Source: an uncultured Prevotellaceae bacterium (lineage in GTDB: Bacteria > Bacteroidota > Bacteroidia > Bacteroidales > Bacteroidaceae). From it: 35,484 nt of DNA. Made by a program: the position numbers and the translations under genes. Each line of letters starts with the position of its first letter. Position 1 is the first letter of the stretch. Below are positions 23,587 through 31,513 of this stretch, in pieces. The stretch lies in NCBI GenBank assembly GCA_900316445.1, contig ONCZ01000040.1, forward strand, positions 1-35,484, written 5' to 3'. The notes beneath the pieces are model-generated. The model did not search any database and had not been told where the DNA came from. It saw nothing but the letters and a program-made list of their open reading frames with translations.

Positions 23587-24897
23587 ATGGAAACTCCTAT
23601 TAAGAAAGAGATTGTTGACGGACTGGTGGCGGAACTTGGTATCAAGGACTTCGCCAAGGCAACAATCCGTGAGGTGAAGCAGGTGGCAGCAAAGTCTGAG
23701 AAGGCGAGTGGGGTAGAGTTCATCAAGATGGAGATGGGCATCCCCGGATTGCCTGCCGCACAAGTAGGTGTCGACGCACAGATCAAGGCCCTCGAAGACG
23801 GTATCGCCCATTCGTATCCCGACATACAGGGTGCCCCCGTGTTGAAACAGGCTGCCTCGCAGTTCGTCAAGGCCTTTATCGGCATCGACATCAAACCCGA
23901 GGGTTGTGTCCCCGTCACTGGATCGATGCAGGGCACGTTCGCTTCGTTCCTCACCTGTTCGCAATGTGATAAGAAGAAGGATACCGTCCTCTTCATCGAT
24001 CCGGGCTTCCCCGTTCAGAAGATGCAGTTGCAGGTGATGGGCGTGAAGTATGAGACCTTCGATGTTTACGACTATCGTGGCGACAAGCTCGGTGCAAAGC
24101 TCGAGAGTTATCTTTCGAATGGAAACATCTGCGCCATCGTCTATTCCAATCCCAACAATCCCTCGTGGATCTGTCTTCGTGAGGAGGAGTTGCAGGTGAT
24201 AGGTACGCTGGCTACGAAATATGATGTCATCGTGATGGAAGACCTCGCTTACTTTGCGATGGACTTCCGTAAGGATCTCTCCACACCGTTCCAGCCACCG
24301 TATCAGGCTACCGTCGCCCGCTATACCGACAACTATATGCTGCTCATCAGCGGCTCGAAGGCATTCAGCTATGCCGGTGAGCGTATCGGTGTCACCTGTA
24401 TCTCAGATGCCTTGTTCCATCGTCATTTCGAGGATTTGGCTAATCGGTACGAGGGGCTGCCGTTCGGTCTTGTATTCTCCACCCGAATGCTCTATGCCCT
24501 GAGTTCTGGTACGAGTCACAGCGCCCAGTATGCGATGGCAGCGATGCTGACCGCTGCCTATGAAGGACGTTACGACTTCCGCAAGGAAATCTCGGTCTAT
24601 GGTGAACGGGCCAAGAAACTGAAGGAGATCTTCTGCCGCCATAACTTCTATGTGGTGTATGACAAAGACCTCGACGAACCTATTGCCGATGGCTTCTATT
24701 TCACCATCGGCTATCCTGGTATGACGTCGGGTGAACTGGCTCATGAACTGATGTATTATGGCGTCTCTGCTATTTGTCTGATCACCTGTGGTTCTGAACA
24801 GGAAGGCTTGCGTGTATGTACCTCGTTCATCGAGGATCACCAGTATGCGATGCTTGAAGAACGAATGAAACTTTTCGAAATAAATAATCCTCGGTAA
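23587..24897 (+). CDS. PLP-dependent class I/II aminotransferase
   Basis: This 436-aa protein is a fold-type I aminotransferase. The pyridoxal-binding lysine is Lys258 in LLISGSKAFSYAGERIG. Upstream are the usual substrate and cofactor contacts NPNNPSW (about residues 181-187) and the aspartate/tyrosine pair in VIVMEDLAYFAMDFR (about 215-229). Placement after iorAB suggests that it interconverts an aromatic amino acid and its 2-keto acid, feeding or draining IorAB. Specific substrate is inference from context. It ends inside a strong terminator shared with the convergent gene. Confidence 0.9.
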   Translation: METPIKKEIVDGLVAELGIKDFAKATIREVKQVAAKSEKASGVEFIKMEMGIPGLPAAQVGVDAQIKALEDGIAHSYPDIQGAPVLKQAASQFVKAFIGIDIKPEGCVPVTGSMQGTFASFLTCSQCDKKKDTVLFIDPGFPVQKMQLQVMGVKYETFDVYDYRGDKLGAKLESYLSNGNICAIVYSNPNNPSWICLREEELQVIGTLATKYDVIVMEDLAYFAMDFRKDLSTPFQPPYQATVARYTDNYMLLISGSKAFSYAGERIGVTCISDALFHRHFEDLANRYEGLPFGLVFSTRMLYALSSGTSHSAQYAMAAMLTAAYEGRYDFRKEISVYGERAKKLKEIFCRHNFYVVYDKDLDEPIADGFYFTIGYPGMTSGELAHELMYYGVSAICLITCGSEQEGLRVCTSFIEDHQYAMLEERMKLFEINNPR

Positions 24898-24914
24898 ACG
24901 AACCGAGGATTATT
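24883..24914. terminator. Bidirectional intrinsic terminator
   Basis: A perfect 13-bp stem, AATAATCCTCGGT (24883-24895) with ACCGAGGATTATT (24902-24914), has a 6-nt loop. It is followed by TTTTATT on the plus side and an equivalent T-rich tract on the minus side. It contains the aminotransferase stop codon and abuts the stop codon of the convergent secreted-protein gene. Confidence 0.92.
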
Positions 24915-25442
24915 TTATTGCTTTGGTGGAGGTGGTGTCTTACCATCTTTCTTTTTCTTATCCTTAGGAGCCTTTTGTTTCTTCTGTGGCATCTTCGGGG
25001 CTACTTCATCTTTGCCTTCACCCAAATTGATCGTCACGAACTTGAAGTCTTCTTCCGAAATGAAACGGACGTCGTAAGTGGCCTTCTTATTCTGGGTGTA
25101 CATCTTCTTCATCTTCTCATACTTCTTCTCCACCTTCTTCAAATTCTTGTTGCCAACGACGATACAAGTCCGTTTGGGCTGGTTAAGCTTGTCGTTACAG
25201 TATTCGCGTAATTGGTTGGAATAGTTGCTACGTCCGGCGAGCATATTTTTCTTCTGGGTGAACCAAACGCTGTCTACCTCCTGAATAGTGGTGAAGTAGA
25301 CGATGGAGTCGTTGAATGAGGCTGAGAATCCGAACATGTATGCCTTCTTCTCAACGACGTTCTTCGCCTGTGCGGCAGAATATGACAATGCGAGCAGCAT
25401 GGTAAGTGCTGCACCGTAAAAATAGTGTCTGATGGGTTTCAT
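24915..25442 (-). CDS. Secreted hypothetical protein coupled to rpoD
   Basis: This 175-aa protein has a signal peptide (hydrophobic TMLLALSYSAAQA, cleavage near residue 26), a central alpha/beta region (about 30-140), and a tail of about 30 residues made almost only of Lys, Pro and Asp (KAPKDKKKKDGKTPPPPKQ). No family recognised. Its ATG overlaps the rpoD stop by one base (TAATG), so the two should be translated together. Why a secreted protein is coupled to the primary sigma factor is unclear; the linkage may be only positional. Confidence 0.72.
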   Translation of the reverse strand: MKPIRHYFYGAALTMLLALSYSAAQAKNVVEKKAYMFGFSASFNDSIVYFTTIQEVDSVWFTQKKNMLAGRSNYSNQLREYCNDKLNQPKRTCIVVGNKNLKKVEKKYEKMKKMYTQNKKATYDVRFISEEDFKFVTINLGEGKDEVAPKMPQKKQKAPKDKKKKDGKTPPPPKQ

Positions 25443-26314
25443 TATCCTAAATATGTCTTTAATATCTTATTCTTTGTGCAGCCGCGCAGCTTCCGGATCG
25501 CTTTCTCCTTGATCTGACGGACGCGCTCCCGCGAGAGACCGTACTTCACACCGATTTCTTCGAGTGTGAGTTCCTGGCCGTTGATGCCGTATGAGTCTTC
25601 TATGACCTTTCGTTCCCGGTCGGTAAGGATGCTTAGCGCATGCCTGATCTCAGACTTCAGTGACTCCATCACAAGATCCTTGTCAGTCGACGGGATATCC
25701 TCGTTCACCATCACGTCGAGCAGGCTGTTGTCTTCACCTTCGACAAACGGTGCATCGACACTCACGTGATGGCCGCTGGCACTCATAGCCTCGTCGATTT
25801 TCTCTGCCGGCAGGTCGATGTGCTCAGCAATCTCGTCCAACGAGGGACGGCGCTCGTTCAACTGTTCGAACTTGCTGATCTCACGGTTGATCTTGTTGTA
25901 TGACCCTACCTGATTCAGCGGTAGTCTGACGATGCGGCTCTGCTCCGAGATGGCCTGTAGGATACTTTGGCGGATCCACCATACGGCGTAGGAGATGAAC
26001 TTGAAGCCTCGGGTCTCGTCGAACCGTTCTGCGGCTTTCAGCAGTCCCAGATTTCCCTCATTGATGAGGTCAGGCAGACTCATGCCCTGATTTTGATACT
26101 GCTTCGCTACTGAGACAACGAATCGCAAGTTGGCCCTTGTCAGTCGTTCAAGGGCTTTCTGGTCCCCCTTACGGATGCGCTGGGCAAGCTCTGCCTCTTC
26201 CTCGGCAGAGATCATCTCTTCTTTGCCGATTTCCTGCAGGTACTTCTCCAGCGAGGCACTCTCGCGGTTAGTAATCGATTTTATGATTTTCAGTTGTTTG
26301 CAAAGGTATGGCAT
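25442..26314 (-). CDS. rpoD: Primary sigma factor (RpoD/SigA type)
   Basis: This protein of about 286-290 aa is the short Bacteroidetes primary sigma factor without region 1.1. Region 1.2 is ITNRESASLEKYLQEIGKEE. Region 2 contains the core-binding LPDLINEGNLGLLKAAERFD and the -10-melting GFKFISYAVWWIRQSI. Region 3 contains VRLPLNQVGSYNK. Region 4 carries the helix-turn-helix LTLEEIGVKYGLSRERVRQIKEKAIRKL. The only ATG (26314) lies between the -33 and -7 promoter elements. The conserved protein start in relatives (MRQLKI) aligns to CKQLKI at codons 5-10, so the true start may be non-ATG. It follows htrA and is coupled to the next gene. Confidence 0.92.
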   Translation of the reverse strand: MPYLCKQLKIIKSITNRESASLEKYLQEIGKEEMISAEEEAELAQRIRKGDQKALERLTRANLRFVVSVAKQYQNQGMSLPDLINEGNLGLLKAAERFDETRGFKFISYAVWWIRQSILQAISEQSRIVRLPLNQVGSYNKINREISKFEQLNERRPSLDEIAEHIDLPAEKIDEAMSASGHHVSVDAPFVEGEDNSLLDVMVNEDIPSTDKDLVMESLKSEIRHALSILTDRERKVIEDSYGINGQELTLEEIGVKYGLSRERVRQIKEKAIRKLRGCTKNKILKTYLG

Positions 26315-26332
26315 TTTTCTGATACAACCAAA
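26301..26332 (-). promoter_or_regulatory. Promoter overlapping the rpoD 5' end
   Basis: On the minus strand TTTG (26332-26329), exactly 20 nt, then TACCTTTG (26308-26301). It is one of the best promoter matches in the window, yet its -7 box spans codons 3-5 of the ATG-started frame. Transcription would begin near 26294, downstream of that ATG. Confidence 0.75.
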
Positions 26333-26367
26333 AAAAATGGCAAAAATTTTCAGTTTTTGCCATTTTT
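26333..26367. terminator. Terminator between htrA and rpoD
   Basis: A perfect 14-bp stem, AAAAATGGCAAAAA (26333-26346) with TTTTTGCCATTTTT (26354-26367), has a 7-nt loop and is followed on the minus strand by further Ts. It begins one base upstream of the rpoD -33 element, so it cleanly separates the htrA transcript from the rpoD promoter. Confidence 0.85.
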
Positions 26368-26383
26368 GTTTGGAATTGAGGTC

Positions 26384-27883
26384 TTAATCGTTCTCAAGCG
26401 GCACAGCGAAGTAGCCCTTCTTACCGGTCGGATAGATACCCTGCACGTAGAGCACTGGCTCCTTGCTTGTAGAGGCTTCCTTCACGGTGCTCTGCAGATC
26501 TTCGATGCTCTTGATGCTCTTGTCGTTGACACGCTGGATGATGAAGCCCTTCGGTACTCCGGCATCCTTCAGCTTACCACCGCTCACCTTGATCACCTCG
26601 AGACCGTAGCCGATATTCAGTTGCTCCTTCTGAGCGTCAGTGATGGCACGGAAGTTACCGCCCAGCACATCGAGGTCGGCATTCTTCACCACCTTCGTAT
26701 TGCCTTGTTCGTTCTTCAGGGTCAGCGTGGCGGTCTTCTTTGACTTGTTGCGCAGGTAGTTGACAGTGATCTTGTCACCCGGGCGTTTCTGGGCGATGAT
26801 GTTCTGCAGTTCACCGAACTTCGTCACCTTCTGACCGTCGATGTGGGTGATCACGTCGTCCTTCTTCAGACCGGCGTCAGCGGCAGCACCGTCTTCCACA
26901 ACCTCAGCGATGTAGATACCCTCCATCGTTCCGAGGTCTACCTCGTTGCCCTTTTCTTTCTCAGAGTCCACATAGACGTTCACGTCCGAACCCTTGATGC
27001 CGATCATGGCACGCTGCACATTACCGTACTTCTTGATATCATCGACCACCTTGTTCATAATCGTGGTAGGGATGGCGAAGCCGTAACCGATGTTCGAGCC
27101 TGTCTGTGAGTAGATCATGGCGTTGATACCGATGAGTGCACCATTGGTGTTCACCAGTGCGCCGCCTGAGTTACCCTGGTTGATGGCAGCATCGGTCTGG
27201 ATCATTGACGAGACGCCCTGTCCCATCGAACGGGCCTTGGCTGAGACGATACCGGCGGTCACGGTATTGTTCAGGCCTAAGGGGTTACCCACGGCCAGCA
27301 CCCATTCGCCAACCTTCACGTCGTCAGAGCTGGCAATCTGGATGGCGGGCAGGTTCTTGCCGTCGATCTTGATGAGAGCAAGGTCGGTCGTTGCGTCGGC
27401 ACCGATGATACGGGCGGAGTATTCCTTGTTGTCGTTCAGTGTCACCATCAGTTCGTCGGCACCGTCCACCACGTGGTTGTTGGTCACGATATAACCGTCT
27501 GTGGAGATGATCACACCACTACCGGCAGCCGTACGCTTCGGAGTCTGAATCTGACGCTGGCGGCGACCGTTGTTACCACCCTGTCCGCGACCGAAGAAGC
27601 CGCCGAAGGGATCGGAGAAGAAGTCTTCAAATGGATCGCTGTACTCAACGGTCTGCACCTTTGAGTTCTGCGTGTTCTTGATATACACCACCGACGGCAG
27701 CGCCTTCTCGGCTGCATAGGTCAGGTCTACAGGCTGCACAGCGGGAGCCGAGGTCACGATGGGATTGGGAGAAGTGGGATTGGCAGCATTGGTCTTGTTG
27801 AAGGCAGCTACCGAGAGCACTAAGGCAACGGCGCATACTGCCGGCGTTGCCACATTGATGATTTTTTTCATATTCTCTGTCAT
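26384..27883 (-). CDS. Periplasmic Do/HtrA-family serine protease
   Basis: This 499-aa protein has an N-terminal hydrophobic signal or anchor (about residues 8-27) and a trypsin-like domain with the triad His137 (TNNHVVDG), Asp167 (TTDLALIKI) and Ser239 (NQGNSGGALV). Two PDZ domains follow (about 295-385 and 410-495). It degrades or refolds damaged periplasmic proteins. A Gly/Arg/Gln-rich loop (about 93-115) corresponds to the LA loop region of Do proteases. The start could be residue 1 or the second methionine (residue 5). It is separated from rpoD by a terminator. Confidence 0.95.
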   Translation of the reverse strand: MTENMKKIINVATPAVCAVALVLSVAAFNKTNAANPTSPNPIVTSAPAVQPVDLTYAAEKALPSVVYIKNTQNSKVQTVEYSDPFEDFFSDPFGGFFGRGQGGNNGRRQRQIQTPKRTAAGSGVIISTDGYIVTNNHVVDGADELMVTLNDNKEYSARIIGADATTDLALIKIDGKNLPAIQIASSDDVKVGEWVLAVGNPLGLNNTVTAGIVSAKARSMGQGVSSMIQTDAAINQGNSGGALVNTNGALIGINAMIYSQTGSNIGYGFAIPTTIMNKVVDDIKKYGNVQRAMIGIKGSDVNVYVDSEKEKGNEVDLGTMEGIYIAEVVEDGAAADAGLKKDDVITHIDGQKVTKFGELQNIIAQKRPGDKITVNYLRNKSKKTATLTLKNEQGNTKVVKNADLDVLGGNFRAITDAQKEQLNIGYGLEVIKVSGGKLKDAGVPKGFIIQRVNDKSIKSIEDLQSTVKEASTSKEPVLYVQGIYPTGKKGYFAVPLEND

Positions 27884-27893
27884 TTTTATTATA

Positions 27894-27928
27894 ATGTTTA
27901 ATGTTTGACTTTTGATGTTTAATGATCA
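27894..27928 (-). repeat. 7-nt tandem words in the htrA leader
   Basis: The plus strand reads ATGTTTA, ATGTTTG, ACTTTTG, ATGTTTA, ATGATCA with a 7-nt period. It lies between the -7 box and the htrA start codon and is therefore in the 5' untranslated region. Confidence 0.8.
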
Positions 27929-27947
27929 CGTTCATCGTTTTCGGGTG

Positions 27948-27955
27948 CAAATATA
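27948..27955 (-). promoter_or_regulatory. -7 box of htrA
   Basis: The minus strand reads TATATTTG at 27955-27948. A TTTG at 27981-27978 is 22 nt upstream, slightly longer than the usual spacing. The leader would be about 60 nt. Confidence 0.6.
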
Positions 27956-27981
27956 GGTGCATTTTTTCGGATTATGACAAA

Positions 27982-28203
27982 ATGTCGTGAATATTTGTCC
28001 CATTTTAACAATTCGCCTTTCAGGCTTAACGGCTCTTTGCGTTTAACAGTTTAAATCTTAAATTGCTGACAATTTTAAGAGAATGGCATATTTTTGATTG
28101 CTTATTTGCAATTATCCTATTCTGATGCTTTCGTAATTCAATTAAAATGCGTATCTTTGGCTTTCTGCCGAAGATACTCACGCTCGGAAAAATACAAAAA
28201 CAA
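27982..28203. other. AT-rich intergenic DNA with a promoter-like hairpin
   Basis: No gene is supported. At 28151-28177 GTATCTTTGGC pairs with GCCGAAGATAC around a 5-nt loop (11 positions, one G-U wobble). Its left arm contains a TATCTTTG -7 box (28152-28159) without a matching -33. It may be a protein-binding site or decoy promoter upstream of rnpB. Confidence 0.4.
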
Positions 28204-28235
28204 TTTGGTTTTTCGCTCACTTATTCGTATCTTTG
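28204..28235 (+). promoter_or_regulatory. Promoter of rnpB
   Basis: TTTG (28204-28207), 20 nt, TATCTTTG (28228-28235). The upstream context CACTTATTCG immediately before the box resembles the one before the plus-strand promoter at 34146. Initiation would be near 28242, at the expected RNase P RNA 5' end. Confidence 0.88.
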
Positions 28236-28241
28236 CACTCG

Positions 28242-28631
28242 AAAGCACTGCCACGGTCTGTCGCTGGTGTCATTTCGGCACGAGAGGAAAGTCCGGGCAG
28301 CATAGGGCGCCCCACTTCTGAAAATGGAAGCTATTGGTGACAGTAGGTGAAGGCAGAAGAGAACGACCGCCACCTCTTCGTGAGGGGGTAAGGGTGAGAA
28401 GGTGGTGTAAGAGACCACCAGCCAATGGGTGATCATTGGGCTGTGCCTGCTGGGGGCTGCAAGTTCATGTAAACCGTCCCGAGAGAGGGTTGCCCGCCCG
28501 AGTTGACGAAGGTCTGAGCAGCGATGCAACAGGGCCGGGGCTCATGCGGCGGAGGGTAGAACGCTTAAGCCCTGGGGTGACTCAGGGATTAGATAAATGA
28601 CAGACGCCGTGCAAACGGTACAGAACCCGGC
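28242..28631 (+). ncRNA. rnpB: RNase P RNA, 3' end apparently missing
   Basis: The catalytic RNA of RNase P, which matures tRNA 5' ends. The conserved 5' element GAGGAAAGTCCGGGC (28283-28297, P4 strand and CRI) and its 3' partner ACAGAACCCGGC (28620-28631) are both present. Between them are other type A landmarks such as the AGATAAATGAC segment and the GCCGTGCAAACGGTACAG hairpin. The 5' P1 strand is AAGCACTGCC. Directly after CCCGGC, where CTTA and a GGCAGTGCTT-like P1 partner would be expected, the sequence becomes coding sequence of an ABC-F protein. Only AGTGCT at 28646-28651 could pair with AGCACT. Confidence 0.9.
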
Positions 28632-28646
28632 CAGAACCAGAAACAA

Positions 28647-30266
28647 GTGCTCAAGAACATCTATCTCTCGTTCTTCTATGGGGCGAAGATCGGCATCATC
28701 GGTCTGAATGGTGCCGGTAAGTCGACGCTCATGAAGATCATCGCCGGCATCGACCAGCAGTATCAGGGCAACGTGGTGTGGAGTCCGGGATATTCCGTCG
28801 GCTATCTGCCGCAGGATCCACCGCTCAATGAGGATAAGACCGTCAAGGAGAATGTGATGGAGGGCGTGCAGCATGTCTACGATGCCCTTGCCGAATACGA
28901 TGACATCAACGTGAAATTTGGACTTCCAGAATATTACGAAAATGCCGACAAGATGGACAAACTCATGCAGCGTCAGGCAGAACTGCAGGATATCATCGAT
29001 GCCACCGATGCCTGGAACATGGATTCGAAGCTCGACCGTGCAATGGCCGCCTTGAACTGTCCGCCGGGCGACTGGAGCGTGAAGAACCTCTCTGGAGGTG
29101 AACGCCGTCGTGTGGCCCTCTGCCGACTGCTGTTGCAGAAGCCAGACGTGCTGCTGCTCGATGAGCCTACAAACCACCTTGATGCCGAATCCATCGACTG
29201 GCTCGAACAGCATCTGCAGCAATACGAGGGCACCGTCATCGCTGTCACCCACGACCGTTACTTCCTCGATGATGTGGCTGAGTGGATTCTCGAACTCGAC
29301 CGCGGTGAGGGTATCCCCTGGAAGGGCAACTATTCTTCTTGGCTTGAACAGAAGTCACAGCGTCTGGCTCAGGAGGAGAAGCAGGCCTCGAAGCGCCGTA
29401 AGACGTTGGAACGTGAGTTGGAGTGGGTGCGCATGGCACCAAAAGCCCGTCACGCTAAGGGTAAGGCCCGTCTGAACTCCTACGATAAGATGCTCAATGA
29501 AGAGCAGAAGCAGAAGGAGGAGAAGCTTGAGATTTACATCCCCAACGGTCCACGTCTGGGCAACAAGGTCATCATCGCCGAGCATGTCGCCAAGTCCTAT
29601 CCCGAAAAAATACTTTTCAGCGACCTCAGCTTCAATCTGCCTCCCAACGGCATCGTGGGTGTCATCGGTCCCAATGGCGCTGGTAAGACCACGCTTTTCC
29701 GGCTCATCATGGGTCTCGAGCAGGCTGATGCCGGCACTTTCGATGTCGGTGAAACCGTCAAACTCTCCTATGTCGACCAGCAGCATAAGGACATCGACCC
29801 CGAGAAGAGCGTTTACCAAGTGGTGAGCGGCGGCAATGAGACCATCCGCATGGGCGGCCGCGATGTGAATGTGCGAGCCTATCTCTCACGCTTCAACTTC
29901 AGCGGAGCTGATCAGGAGAAGAAGTGCGGCGTGCTCTCCGGTGGTGAGCGCAACCGTCTGCATCTGGCCATTGCCCTCAAGCAGGAAGGCAATGTGCTGC
30001 TGCTCGACGAGCCTACGAATGATATCGACGTCAATACCCTCCGTGCCTTGGAGGAAGGTCTTGAGGCCTTTGCCGGCTGTGCTGTCATCATCAGCCACGA
30101 CCGCTGGTTCCTCGACCGTATCTGTACCCATATCCTCGCCTTCGAAGGGGAGGGGAATGTCTTCTATTTCGAGGGCAACTATTCCGAGTATGAGGCTAAC
30201 AAGGCAGAGCGTCTGGGTCTTGATGAGCCCAAGCGTGCCCGTTATCGTAAGTTGATGGAGGAATAA
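28647..30266 (+). CDS. ettA: ABC-F ATPase (EttA-like), 5'-truncated and fused to rnpB
   Basis: The first usable start is the GTG at 28647, giving 539 aa. Two ABC modules are complete from their Walker A motifs on: GLNGAGKST (about residues 19-27) and GPNGAGKTT (about 346-354), both with LSGGE signatures and DEPTN/DEPTND Walker B regions. They are joined by a charged linker (QRLAQEEKQASKRRKTLERE). ABC-F proteins of the EttA type act on the ribosome. Homologous sequence begins at QNQKQVLKN (28632), so roughly the first 20-25 residues usual in EttA, including the first strand of the first ABC domain, are absent. No start codon exists between the in-frame TAG (28590) and the GTG. It converges with the HAD gene (stops 2 nt apart). 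Confidence 0.85.
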   Translation: MLKNIYLSFFYGAKIGIIGLNGAGKSTLMKIIAGIDQQYQGNVVWSPGYSVGYLPQDPPLNEDKTVKENVMEGVQHVYDALAEYDDINVKFGLPEYYENADKMDKLMQRQAELQDIIDATDAWNMDSKLDRAMAALNCPPGDWSVKNLSGGERRRVALCRLLLQKPDVLLLDEPTNHLDAESIDWLEQHLQQYEGTVIAVTHDRYFLDDVAEWILELDRGEGIPWKGNYSSWLEQKSQRLAQEEKQASKRRKTLERELEWVRMAPKARHAKGKARLNSYDKMLNEEQKQKEEKLEIYIPNGPRLGNKVIIAEHVAKSYPEKILFSDLSFNLPPNGIVGVIGPNGAGKTTLFRLIMGLEQADAGTFDVGETVKLSYVDQQHKDIDPEKSVYQVVSGGNETIRMGGRDVNVRAYLSRFNFSGADQEKKCGVLSGGERNRLHLAIALKQEGNVLLLDEPTNDIDVNTLRALEEGLEAFAGCAVIISHDRWFLDRICTHILAFEGEGNVFYFEGNYSEYEANKAERLGLDEPKRARYRKLMEE

Positions 30267-30268
30267 AA

Positions 30269-31054
30269 TCAGATTAATTTGAAATGGCGGAGGGCATTGA
30301 GGATGCCATTGTCATCAACAGAGGTGGTGGTATAGTCGGCTTCCTCCTTCAGCGAGTCGAGGGCGTTTCCCATTGCCACGCCGATGCCGGCCCTGTGAAT
30401 CATCGAACTGTCGTTGCCGCCATCGCCGAAAGCGATGGTGTATTGGGGATCAAAACCCAGATGCTGCGCCATATCCAGGATGCCTTCGCCCTTGTCGGCA
30501 CCGATGGCGGTGATGTCGGTGAAGGCAGGATGCCAACGGCCTGACGTGCAGGTTGGTATGCGGGCCATCAGCTCACGTTCGTAGTCGGCAGAGAAGAAGG
30601 CCGTCAGCTGGAGGATGCGCTGTTGCATAACCTCGTCCATAGGCTTCACCTGGTCGAGATTCTCCACGGCAATCTCCTGTCGGAACACCTGATCCACCTC
30701 TCCCTGCGGATCATACACCGCCACATCGCGTTCACCCACCACGATGACACCGTAATCTTTCTTCCGGGCATCGTCGACCACCAGCTGTGCTGCCTCGTAG
30801 GGGATGTTCTTACAGCTGACGATCTCGTCGCCGACGAAACAAAGGGCACCGTTGATGGTGATCCAGCCGTCGATGAGATGTTCGATGGCTCCTAAGTTGG
30901 TGATGATGAGTGGTGGCCGTCCGGTGGCGATATATACCTTGTGACCGTTGGCCTTAGCTTGCGTCAGGGCCAGGATGGTGGATGGGGGAATCTGATGGGT
31001 GTTGAAACTCACCAGCGTACCGTCGATATCGAAGAACAATGCGTATGACTCCAT
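30269..31054 (-). CDS. Cof-type HAD-IIB family phosphatase
   Basis: This 261-aa protein has the HAD motif I YALFFDIDGTLVSFN with nucleophile Asp9 and Asp11, motif II in YIATGRPP (about residues 41-48), a cap domain of the C2B (Cof) type (about 85-180) and the motif III/IV region ITAIGADKGEG...FGDGGNDSSM (about 186-214). It dephosphorylates small phosphorylated metabolites such as sugar phosphates or cofactors; the substrate is not evident. Its ATG follows the DUF3791 stop with no gap (TGAATG), so it is translated as the third cistron of that operon. Confidence 0.92.
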   Translation of the reverse strand: MESYALFFDIDGTLVSFNTHQIPPSTILALTQAKANGHKVYIATGRPPLIITNLGAIEHLIDGWITINGALCFVGDEIVSCKNIPYEAAQLVVDDARKKDYGVIVVGERDVAVYDPQGEVDQVFRQEIAVENLDQVKPMDEVMQQRILQLTAFFSADYERELMARIPTCTSGRWHPAFTDITAIGADKGEGILDMAQHLGFDPQYTIAFGDGGNDSSMIHRAGIGVAMGNALDSLKEEADYTTTSVDDNGILNALRHFKLI

Positions 31055-31513
31055 TCAAACAAGCACAGCCCCTGCCTTGTAGGATTCGAATAAGTAACTT
31101 GGATTCTCGTAATACATTGACGAGTTATAATTGTCAATCTTGCGAGTGATCCAAGAGTTATAGACAGTCATCAGGGTGCTGATGACATCGCTGCCGGTAG
31201 TGTGGGCTACGTCAAGAATCAGCCGCTGGTAAACCTTGCCAATGTCCCAATGAGAAGGAATGGAGTATCGGGCAGTGGCAATGTTGTCGAAATAGCCTTC
31301 TTCAATATGGTATTTCTCAATGAGTTCATCTGAAACTTTGTCGATGTTCTCACAATGATATACGTCGGCATAGTCATAGAGATGCTGAAGTTCCTGCATC
31401 CCTAAGGCATTGACAACAGTACTACGATAGTTCTTCGTTTTCCGCCCTATGTAATCAATGAGGCTGCAAACAAAAAATAGGTCGTTTTCATTAGGGTTTT
31501 CTCTACCTGTCAT
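31055..31513 (-). CDS. DUF3791-like protein, partner of DUF3990
   Basis: This 152-aa protein's N-terminal part (about residues 9-72: NENDLFFVCSLIDYIGRKT and ...NIDKVSDELIEKYH) fits the DUF3791 family. A second segment of about 80 residues (YFDNIATARYSIP...SYLFESYKAGAVLV) is an extension I do not recognise. DUF3791 genes commonly sit beside DUF3990 genes, which suggests a toxin-antitoxin or modification pair; experimental function is not known to me. The ATG overlaps the DUF3990 stop by 4 nt (ATGA). Base composition is more AT-rich than its neighbours, consistent with acquisition. Confidence 0.65.
   Translation of the reverse strand: MTGRENPNENDLFFVCSLIDYIGRKTKNYRSTVVNALGMQELQHLYDYADVYHCENIDKVSDELIEKYHIEEGYFDNIATARYSIPSHWDIGKVYQRLILDVAHTTGSDVISTLMTVYNSWITRKIDNYNSSMYYENPSYLFESYKAGAVLV

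Noticed and set aside
28221-28529. 102-aa minus-strand frame across rnpB
   Set aside because: Lies on the RNase P RNA, whose conserved core motifs explain the sequence.
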